Source of the DNA: Leptodontidium sp. MPI-SDFR-AT-0119
Lineage: Eukaryota; Ascomycota; Leotiomycetes; Helotiales; Leptodontidiaceae
DNA: 64,000 nucleotides
Direction of reading: 5' to 3'
Assembly: GCA_020726505.1 (NCBI GenBank)
Contig: JAHLEZ010000015.1
Location: 558,001-622,000 of the forward strand
The notes under the pieces were generated by a model that saw only the letters and a program-made list of their open reading frames with translations, did no database searches and was not told where the DNA came from. Position numbers and translations under genes: made by a program. Positions 10,280-20,463 of the stretch are shown here, piece by piece (positions within the stretch are counted from its first letter, which is position 1; each line of letters starts with the position of its first letter).

Positions 10280-12532
10280 ATGGCAACCGATTACCGTTCA
10301 CCCCGTTCCCCCCTCAATCTTGACGCGAATCCGGGCCAACCAAAGAGTCCGGACGTGGGACTTGAGCAGCCTCGAGCACGGTTCGTCGAAGAGACGGGGT
10401 CGAGTGAGATGTATGAGTGGACCGACGATGTGGATGCATGGACCACTGAGACAGGTAGGAACCCCCACAATTCACAATGGGGAGCGGATGTGTAGCGATT
10501 CAGGAGCGGGCATATGCATGGCTAATCTTTCCACCTAGATGTAGCCATCAAAGTAACGACATATAAGAAGAAACCAGATGTAGCCCGAAAACAGGTGAGA
10601 TGGCCCGCATGAACTCTGAGGCGGCAGTTGACCAAATCTCCACCAGAGTCTCCCTTTCGTCACGGAAACAGGAACAGCGAGACCGAAAGGAACCTCTCGG
10701 ACTTTGATTCGCTCTCATGCTAGGAGGAAACCTGATAGTAGAATTAAGGCGCCAAGCCATGCTGATACGACAGCGCCTCAGAATGGCAGCTCCAATTCCA
10801 GAGATGAAAGTAACGAGATGCGCTCCCATGTCTCCCATCCACAACTCAGCCTTTTTCCAAGAAAGGCCGCAGTTGATCCTTTCCAGACTTTGCCCGTATC
10901 AGACGCAGGAAATTCACAGTTCTACATACATTACTGTGAGTCTGATTATCACTTGTTCTCATAGTCCACCGATCCACTTCCATGTATATATGCGCATCGC
11001 CTCTTAATTCCGTCTCGAAATGCACCTTTAACATACCACTCAAGAAGTATTTCCCATGCTAGAATATGCTAACTAAGCTCTACGACAGACGATTCTGTAT
11101 TTAGCGAAACATTCTCACCAGTCAACCCTCGAAAAGAATATCTTCCTTTTGTAATGACGGACGCGGCCCTACTCCACGCAACACTATCCCACTCGTCAGT
11201 GAGACATGACATTCTCCATGGCATCCCAAGTCCGGATTCTGTTTATCACAAAGCGAAGGCAATTCAGATTGTCAATCGGCGACTAAGAATGCCAGTGCCG
11301 GAGGTCAGTCGAGTCTAACCCTTAAGTCACGACATAGTCTTGCGACATCCCTCTGGACGGAACGCGAAGATATAATGTAGTTCTGATGAGGTTTATGACA
11401 CAGCGCTAACATCTTACAAGTGTACTGATGCAACCATTACAGCTGTTGCTTGCCTTGCACTCTTTGAAGTAAGTTGCTTCCACCACTGTGCAAGGGTTGT
11501 GATTACGAGGATTAGTTTATTTGCTCATCTTATTAGCAACTTACTGGCCCGACATCAAGCGCAAAAATCCACATGGATGGCCTCAAAGCCATGGTAGATA
11601 TACGCGGTGGCATCACTGCCATAAGGCAAGGGAGTCACGCAAGGAAGCTCACCACGTGGTTTGCATACCCACTACCCAATACTTCAATTCACCCCAGCAC
11701 ACACCTAACAACCCACAGGATTGACAGCTGTGCATCGATCCTCCTTGAGACCCCAGCTCGTTTCACCCTCACCCTCGGCGACGATGAGGAGAACCCCACT
11801 GAATGGTTCCCCTACTCCACCCTCGCACAAACCTACCTCGCGAAACTCACAACACAGACCTCCCTCCCTACTCTCAGCGACTTTATAATCTCCATCTATT
11901 GGGGCATTCATAATGTCACACAGCTGAAAGAAGTGACGTCTCGACTTTCAAAACCGCCTGAGATTCTTTCATACAGCGACATGGTCGAGCGTTTGGAACG
12001 TCGGACTGTCAATATTTTGCAATCCGCTCCCCTAAAACTTGGGCCAAATCCAGATACGGCCATCCTACTCCTCTTCGGCAACGCAGCGCTGTTACACATC
12101 TACACGTTCATGCGTGAGATGCCACTCGGGATCTCATTTCTCTCCACGTTATCGCAACGAGTCCGGCACACCATCTCCTCGCTCCCATCAGGCGTCCTCA
12201 ACGAGCTGCAAAACCTCTACCCAGAATTGTGTCTGTGGATATATATTATGGCTGGTATTGGCACTATTGGTACGGAGGATCGGATATATTTCGCGCGGTT
12301 GGCGCGGGATTTTTGTGAGGGAATCGAGGCCAGTGGTGTGGATGGTGTGGAGGGTTTCTTAAGGGAGTGGATGTGGTGTGAGGCTTATACAGGGGCTTGT
12401 ACGGAGGCATTTTGGGTGGATTTTAGAGGAGATGGAGACATAGGAGAGGTTGTTGATGTTGAGGATGAGATGGTGACGGAGGAGAAAGAAAGGCACTGGA
12501 TGAGTTATGCAACTATGCCTGACGAAGCCTGA
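10280..12532 (+). CDS. Fungal_trans_2 (DUF3468) regulator without zinc cluster
   Basis: Reconstructed as seven exons: 10280-10454, 10539-10552, 10647-10935, 11089-11303, 11421-11468, 11537-11658, 11719-12532 (558 aa). Family landmarks appear in order: RTLIRSHARRK, a DPFQTLP motif, DSVFSETFSPVNP, TDAALLHATLSHSS, CTDATITAVACLALFE, HMDGLKAMVDIRGG, and IDSCASILLETPARF. These are characteristic of the large mould family carrying the Fungal_trans_2 region. They occur without a Zn2Cys6 DNA-binding motif here, so DNA binding is unproven. Exon 2 is only 14 nt and is the least certain part; it is the solution I found that keeps frame between exon 1 and the invariant IRSHARRK block. The last intron (60 nt) has no stop and is a multiple of three, so it reads through. 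The C-terminus is acidic. Confidence 0.7.
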
Positions 12533-14212
12533 CGAACCGACGATTTCCTTAGTCTCAGATATACTAACTGCATAACGAAGGTTACTATCAAAATAGTTGA
12601 ACGCTACATCTCGTCTGATCACATCACAGCACCTAGATTTATCATATGATACTTATCTTACTTGTCTACAGGTCTGGACGGAGGGCGGGCATCTCTCGCT
12701 TCGCTCTGTTGACACTTAAGGATTTTGTCTATCCTCCTTCATCCTCTTTTCCCCCAAACGCCGAACTTACCCTTACGCTCAAATACTATCCTAGATATTC
12801 ATACATTTCTCATCTATCACTAAACGATTATACGATTTTGCGAAAAACCCACCCATACAGTCCATAAAGCAGAACAAAAGAAAGTCTGTTGCGAGCACAA
12901 AGTCAAGTGAGTTCCATCACCCCCTTTTTCTCCCTCGGTTCGAGCGGGGTCAAGCGATGCACTCACCTCAGCCAATAAGTATGAAGCAGTAGCATCCATA
13001 TAACCTTTGATCTTCGCAGCTAAACTGAGGATTTTCTGTTATGAGAGTTAATCAATCAGCGAAGAGATAAATCGCAATCCCTCACCCCTATCTATCTTAG
13101 TCATTATTGTTCTACGGAGGGTAGTGGGACGGACCATGAGATCTCGATTGTACCTTACCTGGCGGGACCCTTGGCCCATTTATTTATTTCGCGGGGAAAA
13201 GGATGCGGACAGAGTCTAATATTAAGCTTCCGATACGGTGACACATTGAATGGGGCGGGCAGTTCGGGATGAAAATGACGAGAGATAATGGATGTCATAA
13301 AGAGAAGATCTAGGTTAGACATTGTGCAGGTGATAAAGAGGGAATCTAGAAACTTATTTTAATTGCAGAATAACACATGTTTGATGAGGATGTCATGGAG
13401 ATAGGCTATGAGTTCTACATGTCTGGGTGCTGATGCAGTGCAATGCATAGAGCAAGAAATATACTCTAGCTAAAATTGCAGCGAACCGGGATTTTCATTT
13501 CGTCCCGCCTGAGACCTGCTTGGCCCGCCTCGACTGATAACCCGCGCCGCACGCACCTTAACCAAACTAAACGATCGACATTGACCACACCACACCATCA
13601 TTCCTGACGGTCTTTCACTCCTTCACACCACGCCTCGCCATCCTTCCACGCTCCCTTCCCCTCCCATCCTCTCGTTCAACATCAACCACACTCGTTTCGA
13701 ACCCTTTATGGTGCCTCTACCTGTTCCAGCATACGGTATCTTTCTGCGAAACGCATCTCAGGAAGGGGACGATCGATTGATTTCTACCGACCAACACCCG
13801 GAGATTAGAGACCAGGACGGTATCCCTGGCCTTAACACGCATAAGCCATCCTCCCCTCCCTCGCAACAAAACGCGACACCTGACCCTCGTTGCATGGGGT
13901 GAAGAGCAAACAAAGCAGGATATTTGGCAGATTTCACAAAGGCGATTCCAACCATCTCAATTGCAGAAGTGACGCTGGATTTATTATTGGACGGCTTTGG
14001 AGCTGTTTCGTTCGTTCGTTCACTCAGCTGGATTAATTGGACTGGACGATTTGTTGAATCACGAAACGGATTTTAGCCAAGGAGAAGGACGACGACATAG
14101 TTTGGAAAGTTGGAATCGACAATAGCATTTGCGAACATACTCGAACGTTGACGAGCGACTTGTTCGTCATACCTCATCTTTGCACTTGGACTTGAGAACG
14201 ACAGACCTCACA
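12533..14212. other. Intergenic, 1.7 kb, with CT-rich leader
   Basis: 3' flank of the regulator gene, then the promoter of the CFEM-like gene. A CT-rich tract at about 13590-13690 looks like a fungal core promoter or transcription start. A 64-codon ATG-started upstream ORF (13708-13902) follows it. No other gene seen. Confidence 0.4.
13590..13700 (+). promoter_or_regulatory. CT-rich core-promoter-like tract
   Basis: Strongly pyrimidine-biased plus strand (ctccttcacacc..., cgctcccttcccctccc), as commonly found just upstream of transcription starts in filamentous ascomycetes. It lies about 520 bp before the ATG of the CFEM-like gene, implying a long leader. Inferred from composition only. Confidence 0.3.
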
Positions 14213-15079
14213 ATGCAACCACTAACACTTACCCTTGGGTTCACCCTCCTCTCAATCTTCTCCTCTGTAGGAGCACAAACAACCACAGCGACAGCAGCTG
14301 CAGCAGGCGCCTCACCAGACGGACTCATCGTCCCATTCTCATCAGGTCTACCGGCCTGTGCCTCGAAATGTGGACCTCTGTTCGACGTGCAAGGCAAATG
14401 CTCGCCGCCGGCCACGACCGCCATTGATGAGAACTGCTTCTGTACGGATTCACGACTCACGGTTTTCGACAACGATGGCACGACGGGTGTGTCCCTCGTC
14501 TGCGGCGCGCAGAGCTGTACTGTGCCGGCCGATATGGAAGCCGTGAAGAAGTGGTATGACGGATTCTGCGCGAAGAAGAAGGTCGTGACGACCACGGCGT
14601 CGAATGGTGCTATTGCTACGCAGACAGGTGCCAGCAGTCCGAAATCTACAGGAACTAGCAATCCTACTTGGTAAGTCCACCCTGCAGAATTACTGTAATC
14701 ACTCCTGCGATAGTGCAAAGCTAATGACTTGACTGATTGTAGGATCTCTACACATTACAAGTGGGTTATCATGATCGTCGTGATCTTCTTCGCTATTGTC
14801 GGGGGTTGGATAGGAGCTTGTCTTCTCCGTCGCAGATATCTCCGCAAGAAGGAGAGGGAAATCGAGATGAAGCCTCCTGTTGCCTGGGGACCGCATCAAA
14901 TGCAAGGAGCGACCGGTGGATACAACTACGGCGATGGAGTTTTCGATGCAAGCAGAGGCGGGCCAAGCGGTGCTGGCGGACACGCGAAGGAATACGCAGC
15001 GGCAGCTGTCACTCCATCAGACGGCAGGAAAGCGAAGAGGGAAAGCAAGGGCTTGCACAAGAAGAACAGGTTTCCATAA
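14213..15079 (+). CDS. CFEM-like cysteine-rich surface protein with one TM
   Basis: Two exons (14213-14670, 14743-15079) give 264 residues; the intron has donor GTAAGT and acceptor TTGTAG. Residues 1-20 are a signal peptide (ends SSVGA). The ectodomain has eight cysteines (ACASKC, GKC, NCFC, VC, SC, FC) between residues ~45 and 120. This pattern is CFEM-like, although the spacing deviates and I cannot prove the Pfam hit. A Thr/Ser-rich stalk, a strong transmembrane helix (about 160-182, VIMIVVIFFAIVGGWIGACLL), a basic stop-transfer RRRYLRKKER, and a ~75-residue Gly-rich cytoplasmic tail follow. CFEM proteins act at the cell surface in adhesion, heme uptake or signalling; which applies here is unknown. 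An in-frame TTG further upstream is ignored in favour of this ATG. Confidence 0.7.
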
Positions 15080-15833
15080 TCATGATCCGCTCTTCGTTCT
15101 ATCCTTTTCTACTTGCGCGTTTGGGTCAGCTGGGCGCTTATGGCGTTCAAGGGAATCAGTGTCACGGATCTGGGATCTGGGATTTGGGAGTTCTTTGGGT
15201 TATTCGACTCGACGCAACGTATCTGCAGAGCTAAATTTTCAACTCAACCGAGGGTCTTGTCTGGTGGGATTGAAAACGCTCTGGTAGGGGTGCATAATTG
15301 GCTTTAAATCGATGTGTCCGGCAGACATGTGCCATGTGCATATGCATCGGGATATGACAGTAGCAAAATTTTAAATGTTGATATTTCTCTCCTACACTTC
15401 TTATTCCTATTCTCTTGTTCCCATAGTGTTGTAGTTCCGTGGTCTCGTAGTGACATTAGAAGTCAATCCAGGCTTGACAAGGTCAAGAAGAGCAGTTTTT
15501 AGAATTATTCCAAGGGAAAGGATGGTCATTCACTTCTTTGCATTGTCTATTCATGATTGGGTTTACATTTCAATTTCCAGCTATCTGACCATCTTTTCAC
15601 TACAGCAATCATGCCACTCACTCGTTCCCCTTTCCTATCCCCCTATCTCGCTATCTCGCTAACCCACCGCCAACTAAACAAACAAATACCCAAAACGTAA
15701 AAACAAAAACAAAAAACCCCCCTCATACCAAAACCACATCGCCATATCCTCACCTACTCCACTAACTATCACTACCTTCTCACCTCAGCTCACAAAAAAA
15801 GATAAGAGAGAAGGAGGGAGAAACAGCTCAGCA
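15080..15833. other. Intergenic
   Basis: 3' flank of the CFEM-like gene followed by a pyrimidine/A-rich tract (about 15600-15830) that resembles a promoter for the small downstream ORF. No gene seen. Confidence 0.4.
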
Positions 15834-16067
15834 ATGTTCCCCCTCCCACCCCCCACCACACGCCTCAGAATCCTCCAACTCGCTACTATCATCCTAAGCA
15901 CCACATTCCTCCTCACAGCCTTCCTCCCAGCAGCCTGGGTCCCGCTGGTGTGTTTGGAGATTAAACTTGTTTCGTTGGCGGCTTGTGCTGCGTTTTATGC
16001 GGGGGTCATGTATGGCTGGTATGCTGTTACGTGGTTTTGGTGGAGGGGGGATGAGGTTTATGTTTGA
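15834..16067 (+). CDS. Small putative membrane protein (77 aa)
   Basis: Single-exon ATG-started ORF preceded by a CT-rich tract and an A-rich segment, i.e. a plausible fungal leader. The translation holds two hydrophobic segments (ILQLATIILSTTFLLTAFL at ~13-31 and LAACAAFYAGVMYGWYAVTW at ~48-67) and an acidic end. It could be a small two-helix membrane protein. I do not recognise it and length alone does not rule out chance; the leader context and the coherent hydrophobicity are the only support. Confidence 0.4.
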   Translation: MFPLPPPTTRLRILQLATIILSTTFLLTAFLPAAWVPLVCLEIKLVSLAACAAFYAGVMYGWYAVTWFWWRGDEVYV

Positions 16068-17124
16068 GGTTGGGAGTGGGGGTGAGAGTGGGAATTGGAT
16101 AAGGGATGCTTGAATTGAATCAGGGGCCATTTAGTCACGCTGATTTTTGAAGTGTGGACGTGGAGTTGAGAGCTATTTGAATGTAGCTTGACTTGGAGGG
16201 AGACTTTCTTAGGTCTATTCTGCAACAGGTAAGGGCATCGCAAGATATTTTCGAATTTTGGCTAATTCATGTAGGAACTTCACTAGAAGGAAGTTTGAGG
16301 GAGACTACCTCTTCCTTCTTCTCCTCCTTCACCGTCGATTCAACTCAACTCATGCCAATCCATCGGGCACTGCTTGGAGAAGGAAGGGGAATTCACTCGC
16401 TAGTTTCTCAGCTAGGTCGGTTTGGGGGCCACTTAAACCTCCTTCGCCAACGAGGCTTCTCCAGTTTACAACAACAACCAATTATTTGCCTCCTCTTCTT
16501 TAACTCAACTTTACTAATTTGCCACAAGCTGGGGACGAGGGAAAGAAAGATTCACTGAATAGCTGCTTGGTAGAGGTTTGGCCTACTTATGCTTCTGCCA
16601 TCTGGCATCAACAAGCAACTTCTTCCTTCCTCCTCTTCTAATTTATTCAACCACAATAGACCTACTTTCTACCTACTACATCTTCTCATACATCAACCCT
16701 ACTGGCATAGAGGTGCTTCTTCGGTACGTCCTTCCCTGCACCCCTTCCTCTCCAACTGGACATACCTCATCAACTACCTCACCACCTCAACTCCCTCAGA
16801 TCACTTACTTACATCTAGTCTCTCAGCATACACGCCTGTCTAGGAGATACCCCTGCAGTCAAGCATCGACTCAGGTTCCACTGTGGAGGATAACCACCAT
16901 CCACCCACAAAAACAAACCACAACATCCAGCATCGAGAAAACAGCAGACACTCAGCTTGGTCGTCTCCAAAACATCTTCTTCATATCCTCCAACTTACCT
17001 CTGACGATACGCTCATCCACCTCCTTCCGGCCATCCGCCAAACCTCACTTTCGACTTTCCTTTTACATTTCATATCCGCTCACTCGGTAACTCAAGACTC
17101 TCAGCTTTGAGGGCACCCATCAAC
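16068..17124. other. Intergenic / long pyrimidine-rich leader
   Basis: About 1 kb, strongly CT-rich on the plus strand from 16580 to 17100, which fits the promoter and 5' leader of the large RRM gene. Chance open frames here reflect the biased composition. Confidence 0.4.
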
Positions 17125-20100
17125 ATGGCTTCAAAACCCGCTACTCACCCCGGCATACTTAACCGCATCCCTGGCATTCAATCCACATACATCTATAACG
17201 AGCCTGATATGGCCTCCTACCTCCCTTACTCACCACCCAAGTCCCCCAAAGGAAAGGGGAGCGCTCAGCGTCCGTCATCTCCCTCACCATGCTCACCTCA
17301 ATCACATTCTCAACAAGTCGAAGTCTTGCAAGAGATGGTCAATAAGCTACAGCTTGTCGACGCTTCACGAACAGAAGCAATAATTGAGCAGAAGATCAAG
17401 ATAGCCATTCTGAAGAACGATCTTGAGCACGCCAGAACTGACAAAGAGGCTATAGTCAACAGTTTCGGCATTATCATCGAATCAATTACTCGTGGTTCTT
17501 GCGTTACTCCGTCGCCGCAAGTTCTGGCTAGCTCTCCGAGTTCACAAGTCTCGAGCGAGGAAAAGAAAATCAAGGCGCTGGAGAAGGAGATTGAGAGATA
17601 CAGAAAATCAGATCGGGTTTTGAGAGCCAGAATCCAGGATTTGGAGCGTGGAGATGAGATTCGCGGTCGTGCGAGAGAGCGCGAGAATGGTGCTGGTTCA
17701 ATTGAGAGAGAGTATGATGTTGTGCTCAGAGATGTCGGTTGGGTTGGTGTCCCTGTGGGTCGAGGTCGGGCTTCTGAGAAAGGAACGGGTAAGATGGTTG
17801 AGCGCGAAGTTGGTTCTCGCACAAGCTCGGCTAATTCGGCAGAACGTCAACAAGATACAATCGGACCAGGACCAATAGCCTCTGCACTTTTTGGAAGCTG
17901 GGGCGAAGGTATCAGTGCAGAATTGCCAACAATACCCAATTCTCCTGTTGCTGGACCGGCTCTCAATCCTGCGAATGGGGATATTGGTCTTTGCAGCCTG
18001 GAGGATTTCTTCGACAATGATGGCTTCCCTCTTCCAATACCAACAAATCCCTCATCTCTCCCATCGACTGTGGTCAATGAGTTCCCAGCGACAATCACGA
18101 CTCAATTATCGTCTCTATCATCTACAGCTCAAGCTCCAAAATTGGTCGAGGATGAGAGAACCATCGACGAGCAAATCGAAGAAAACAAGACGGCCATGGC
18201 GAAGTTCGTCAACATGCCCACACCAGGCGTAATCAAGACTGGCTTCGCACTTGAAGGTAGCTTTCGCGGTGCCGACTACGATAAGATGAAGTACCCACAC
18301 CCAACTCGGGACTTCGACCGTTTCGCACCAAACACTCTCCGAAGCAATGGCTATTACTCTAGACTTGCCAGACATGAACCTCCAACGGGCCCTCGTGTCT
18401 CATTCGAGGCGCCGAATATGCAGGACAGGTCATTCGATCAAGGTCTCTGGAACGATCCTCAGGATAGGAATGGTGCGGTTGAAGCTCACATGCGCGCAGC
18501 CAACGGCCGGAACGATATTCGATTCCCGGATTTCTTCCGTTACGGCATCCAATATATCCCAGCTGAGACGGACTCGAATTACCTTCGTACCGTGATCATC
18601 AGTAATCTCCCACTTGGTACTGAGGCCCGAGATGTTCTCGCGCGTGTTAGAGGTGGCGATGTCATCTGTGCGACGATCGTGAAGATGGGTCGCATCGCAC
18701 CAAACACCGTCCAAGCTCGTGTGGTATTCAAGCACGAAGCTGCCGCTGAGGAATACGTTCTCTACGCTGCTGACCATCCAATTTCCTTCTCTGAGAATCA
18801 CCTCGCGGAAGTCACTCTGGTTTCAACACCTACTTATCCACTCCCCGCAAAACAGGTTGCTCGACTGCGCGAGCAGACTCGCTGTATTGCTATACCTAAC
18901 ATCCCATCGCGCTTCTCGCTCTCCCATCTCGAGCACGACCTCGCGTGCGGAAATAGTCATCGTGCGGAGAGTCTGATTGAGATCTACATTGACGAGACGT
19001 TTACGCTGCACTTGCAATTCTCGAGCATCGATATGGCGGGTAGCGCGTGGGCTATTCTGAATAACTGGAATGCTTACCATGGGTTGAAGTGTAAGTGGGA
19101 GGCTGATCCATGTGCGGGTGACATCGAGGAGTTAGCGAGTGAGGTAATGCCTAGACCTAAAGTGTTCCCAGACAATTGGGCGAATAGAGGTGCTGAGAGT
19201 GGTGATGAGAGTGGGAGTGGGCTGAGAAGAGAGGGTTTAGATACGAAACCACTTGCTGCTCTTGAGAACCAGAAAGTCAGTATTCCTGATTTCAGCGCCA
19301 CGAAGTTGCGGGCTGCTAGTTGGGCGGATGAGGTTAATGATGATTTGGAGGAGGATGATTATGCGAAGGTGGTTATCCTTGATGAGTTGACTGTGGGTGG
19401 ATGTGGTGATGACAGCGAGAGCGAGAGCTCTGGCTCTGGCTCTGCCAGTCTTGTCCCGAAAAGCAAATCTGCTTCTGTCTCCTGTGTGGCTACGGATGGT
19501 TCTACTTCATCGACTTCGACTCCTGCCGTTGAGTCTTTAACTGCATCGGAGGGAACACAAGCCCTAGAAATCGGTCATGCATCATCATCTGCTACCGTCC
19601 AAGTCGATAGCATTATCACTGTCTTGACAGTAGATCAAGAGCTGCAAGCCGCTCTCCGCGCCTCCAACACCAATCAAGGCCTCGCTACATCTGCCTCTGC
19701 CTCTACCATCGCCTCAACGACTCTAGTTCTTCCAACCCAAAAATCCATCATCGGCCTCGCGGGTTCGAAATACGCAAGCGTCATCCCCGCTTTCGTCGAC
19801 ACTGGGAGACGGCCTCGCTCCATTCACATCAACACCTCCTCTTCATCTCTCTCCGTGCCCAAGACTTCGCCAAAGAATAAGACTAGCTTCGCCAGCGAAG
19901 TCGATGATACTCTATCTCCACAAAGTAGAATCGCAGCTACAGGTACTAAGCACCGCTTCTCGGCGAGTCCGCCACGAGTCGACTTGGATGGGTTGATTAA
20001 GAGCGGACGGTCGAGTTTTGCGAGCGCTAGTGAATCTGTTCAAAGTGAAGCTGAAGTTGAGACTCAGAATGAAGAGATCATTAGTGAGAAAGTCGATGAC

Positions 20101-20463
20101 TGTTCTCCTACTCAAGCTACGTTTATGAAGCCAAAGCCAGCAGCCCAATTATTCAAATGGTTCCAGCCCCCAAGTCTGGGAGGCAAGAAACGCAGCTACG
20201 GCTCTCAAGAGCAGGAGATCGATGAGGTGAATTTGAGGATCCCGATTGAGGAGTTGAGAGGTGGTTCCTCTCCCTCTGCTCGGGCTGTGGAGACAGAGGT
20301 TAAGGTCATTAACCCCGATGAGATTTCTCTAGATGATGAGGATGGGGATGAGGAGATCTCGTTTCGTGGGCCTTCGCCTGAAACTTCGTCTCTCTCGTCG
20401 TCCGTTGAATTGGGAGAGAGAGAGGGCGATGGTGGGGAAGTCAACGTCCAGGTCAAAGTCTAG
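17125..20463 (+). CDS. Large RRM-like RNA-binding protein, 1112 aa
   Basis: Uninterrupted ORF; the first ATG in frame (MASKPATHPG) is at 17125. Residues ~65-185 form a coiled coil (VEVLQEMVNKLQLVDASR..., KKIKALEKEIERYRK). Around 482-565 is an RRM-like fold with a recognisable RNP2 (RTVIISNLPL) and a later RNP1-like strand (TVQARVVFKHEAAAEEYV). A second, weaker RRM-like region sits at ~585-662 (RCIAIPNIP, FTLHLQFSSIDMAGSAWAILNNW). The N-terminus and the C-terminal ~430 residues are Ser/Thr- and acid-rich and probably disordered. RRMs bind single-stranded RNA, so a role in mRNA handling is likely, but target and compartment are unknown. Intronless over 3.3 kb. A resemblance to any one named protein cannot be claimed. 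Confidence 0.8.
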   Translation: MASKPATHPGILNRIPGIQSTYIYNEPDMASYLPYSPPKSPKGKGSAQRPSSPSPCSPQSHSQQVEVLQEMVNKLQLVDASRTEAIIEQKIKIAILKNDLEHARTDKEAIVNSFGIIIESITRGSCVTPSPQVLASSPSSQVSSEEKKIKALEKEIERYRKSDRVLRARIQDLERGDEIRGRARERENGAGSIEREYDVVLRDVGWVGVPVGRGRASEKGTGKMVEREVGSRTSSANSAERQQDTIGPGPIASALFGSWGEGISAELPTIPNSPVAGPALNPANGDIGLCSLEDFFDNDGFPLPIPTNPSSLPSTVVNEFPATITTQLSSLSSTAQAPKLVEDERTIDEQIEENKTAMAKFVNMPTPGVIKTGFALEGSFRGADYDKMKYPHPTRDFDRFAPNTLRSNGYYSRLARHEPPTGPRVSFEAPNMQDRSFDQGLWNDPQDRNGAVEAHMRAANGRNDIRFPDFFRYGIQYIPAETDSNYLRTVIISNLPLGTEARDVLARVRGGDVICATIVKMGRIAPNTVQARVVFKHEAAAEEYVLYAADHPISFSENHLAEVTLVSTPTYPLPAKQVARLREQTRCIAIPNIPSRFSLSHLEHDLACGNSHRAESLIEIYIDETFTLHLQFSSIDMAGSAWAILNNWNAYHGLKCKWEADPCAGDIEELASEVMPRPKVFPDNWANRGAESGDESGSGLRREGLDTKPLAALENQKVSIPDFSATKLRAASWADEVNDDLEEDDYAKVVILDELTVGGCGDDSESESSGSGSASLVPKSKSASVSCVATDGSTSSTSTPAVESLTASEGTQALEIGHASSSATVQVDSIITVLTVDQELQAALRASNTNQGLATSASASTIASTTLVLPTQKSIIGLAGSKYASVIPAFVDTGRRPRSIHINTSSSSLSVPKTSPKNKTSFASEVDDTLSPQSRIAATGTKHRFSASPPRVDLDGLIKSGRSSFASASESVQSEAEVETQNEEIISEKVDDCSPTQATFMKPKPAAQLFKWFQPPSLGGKKRSYGSQEQEIDEVNLRIPIEELRGGSSPSARAVETEVKVINPDEISLDDEDGDEEISFRGPSPETSSLSSSVELGEREGDGGEVNVQVKV

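Noticed and set aside
14167..14718. 183-codon minus-strand frame
   Set aside because: Antisense to the CFEM-like exon, which has a signal peptide and splice support.
16578..17090. 170-codon plus frame before the RRM gene
   Set aside because: Composition follows the pyrimidine-rich leader (Ser/Leu/Pro/Thr); no domain.
17310..17822. 170-codon minus-strand frame
   Set aside because: Antisense to the coiled-coil part of the RRM gene; Ser-rich mirror image.
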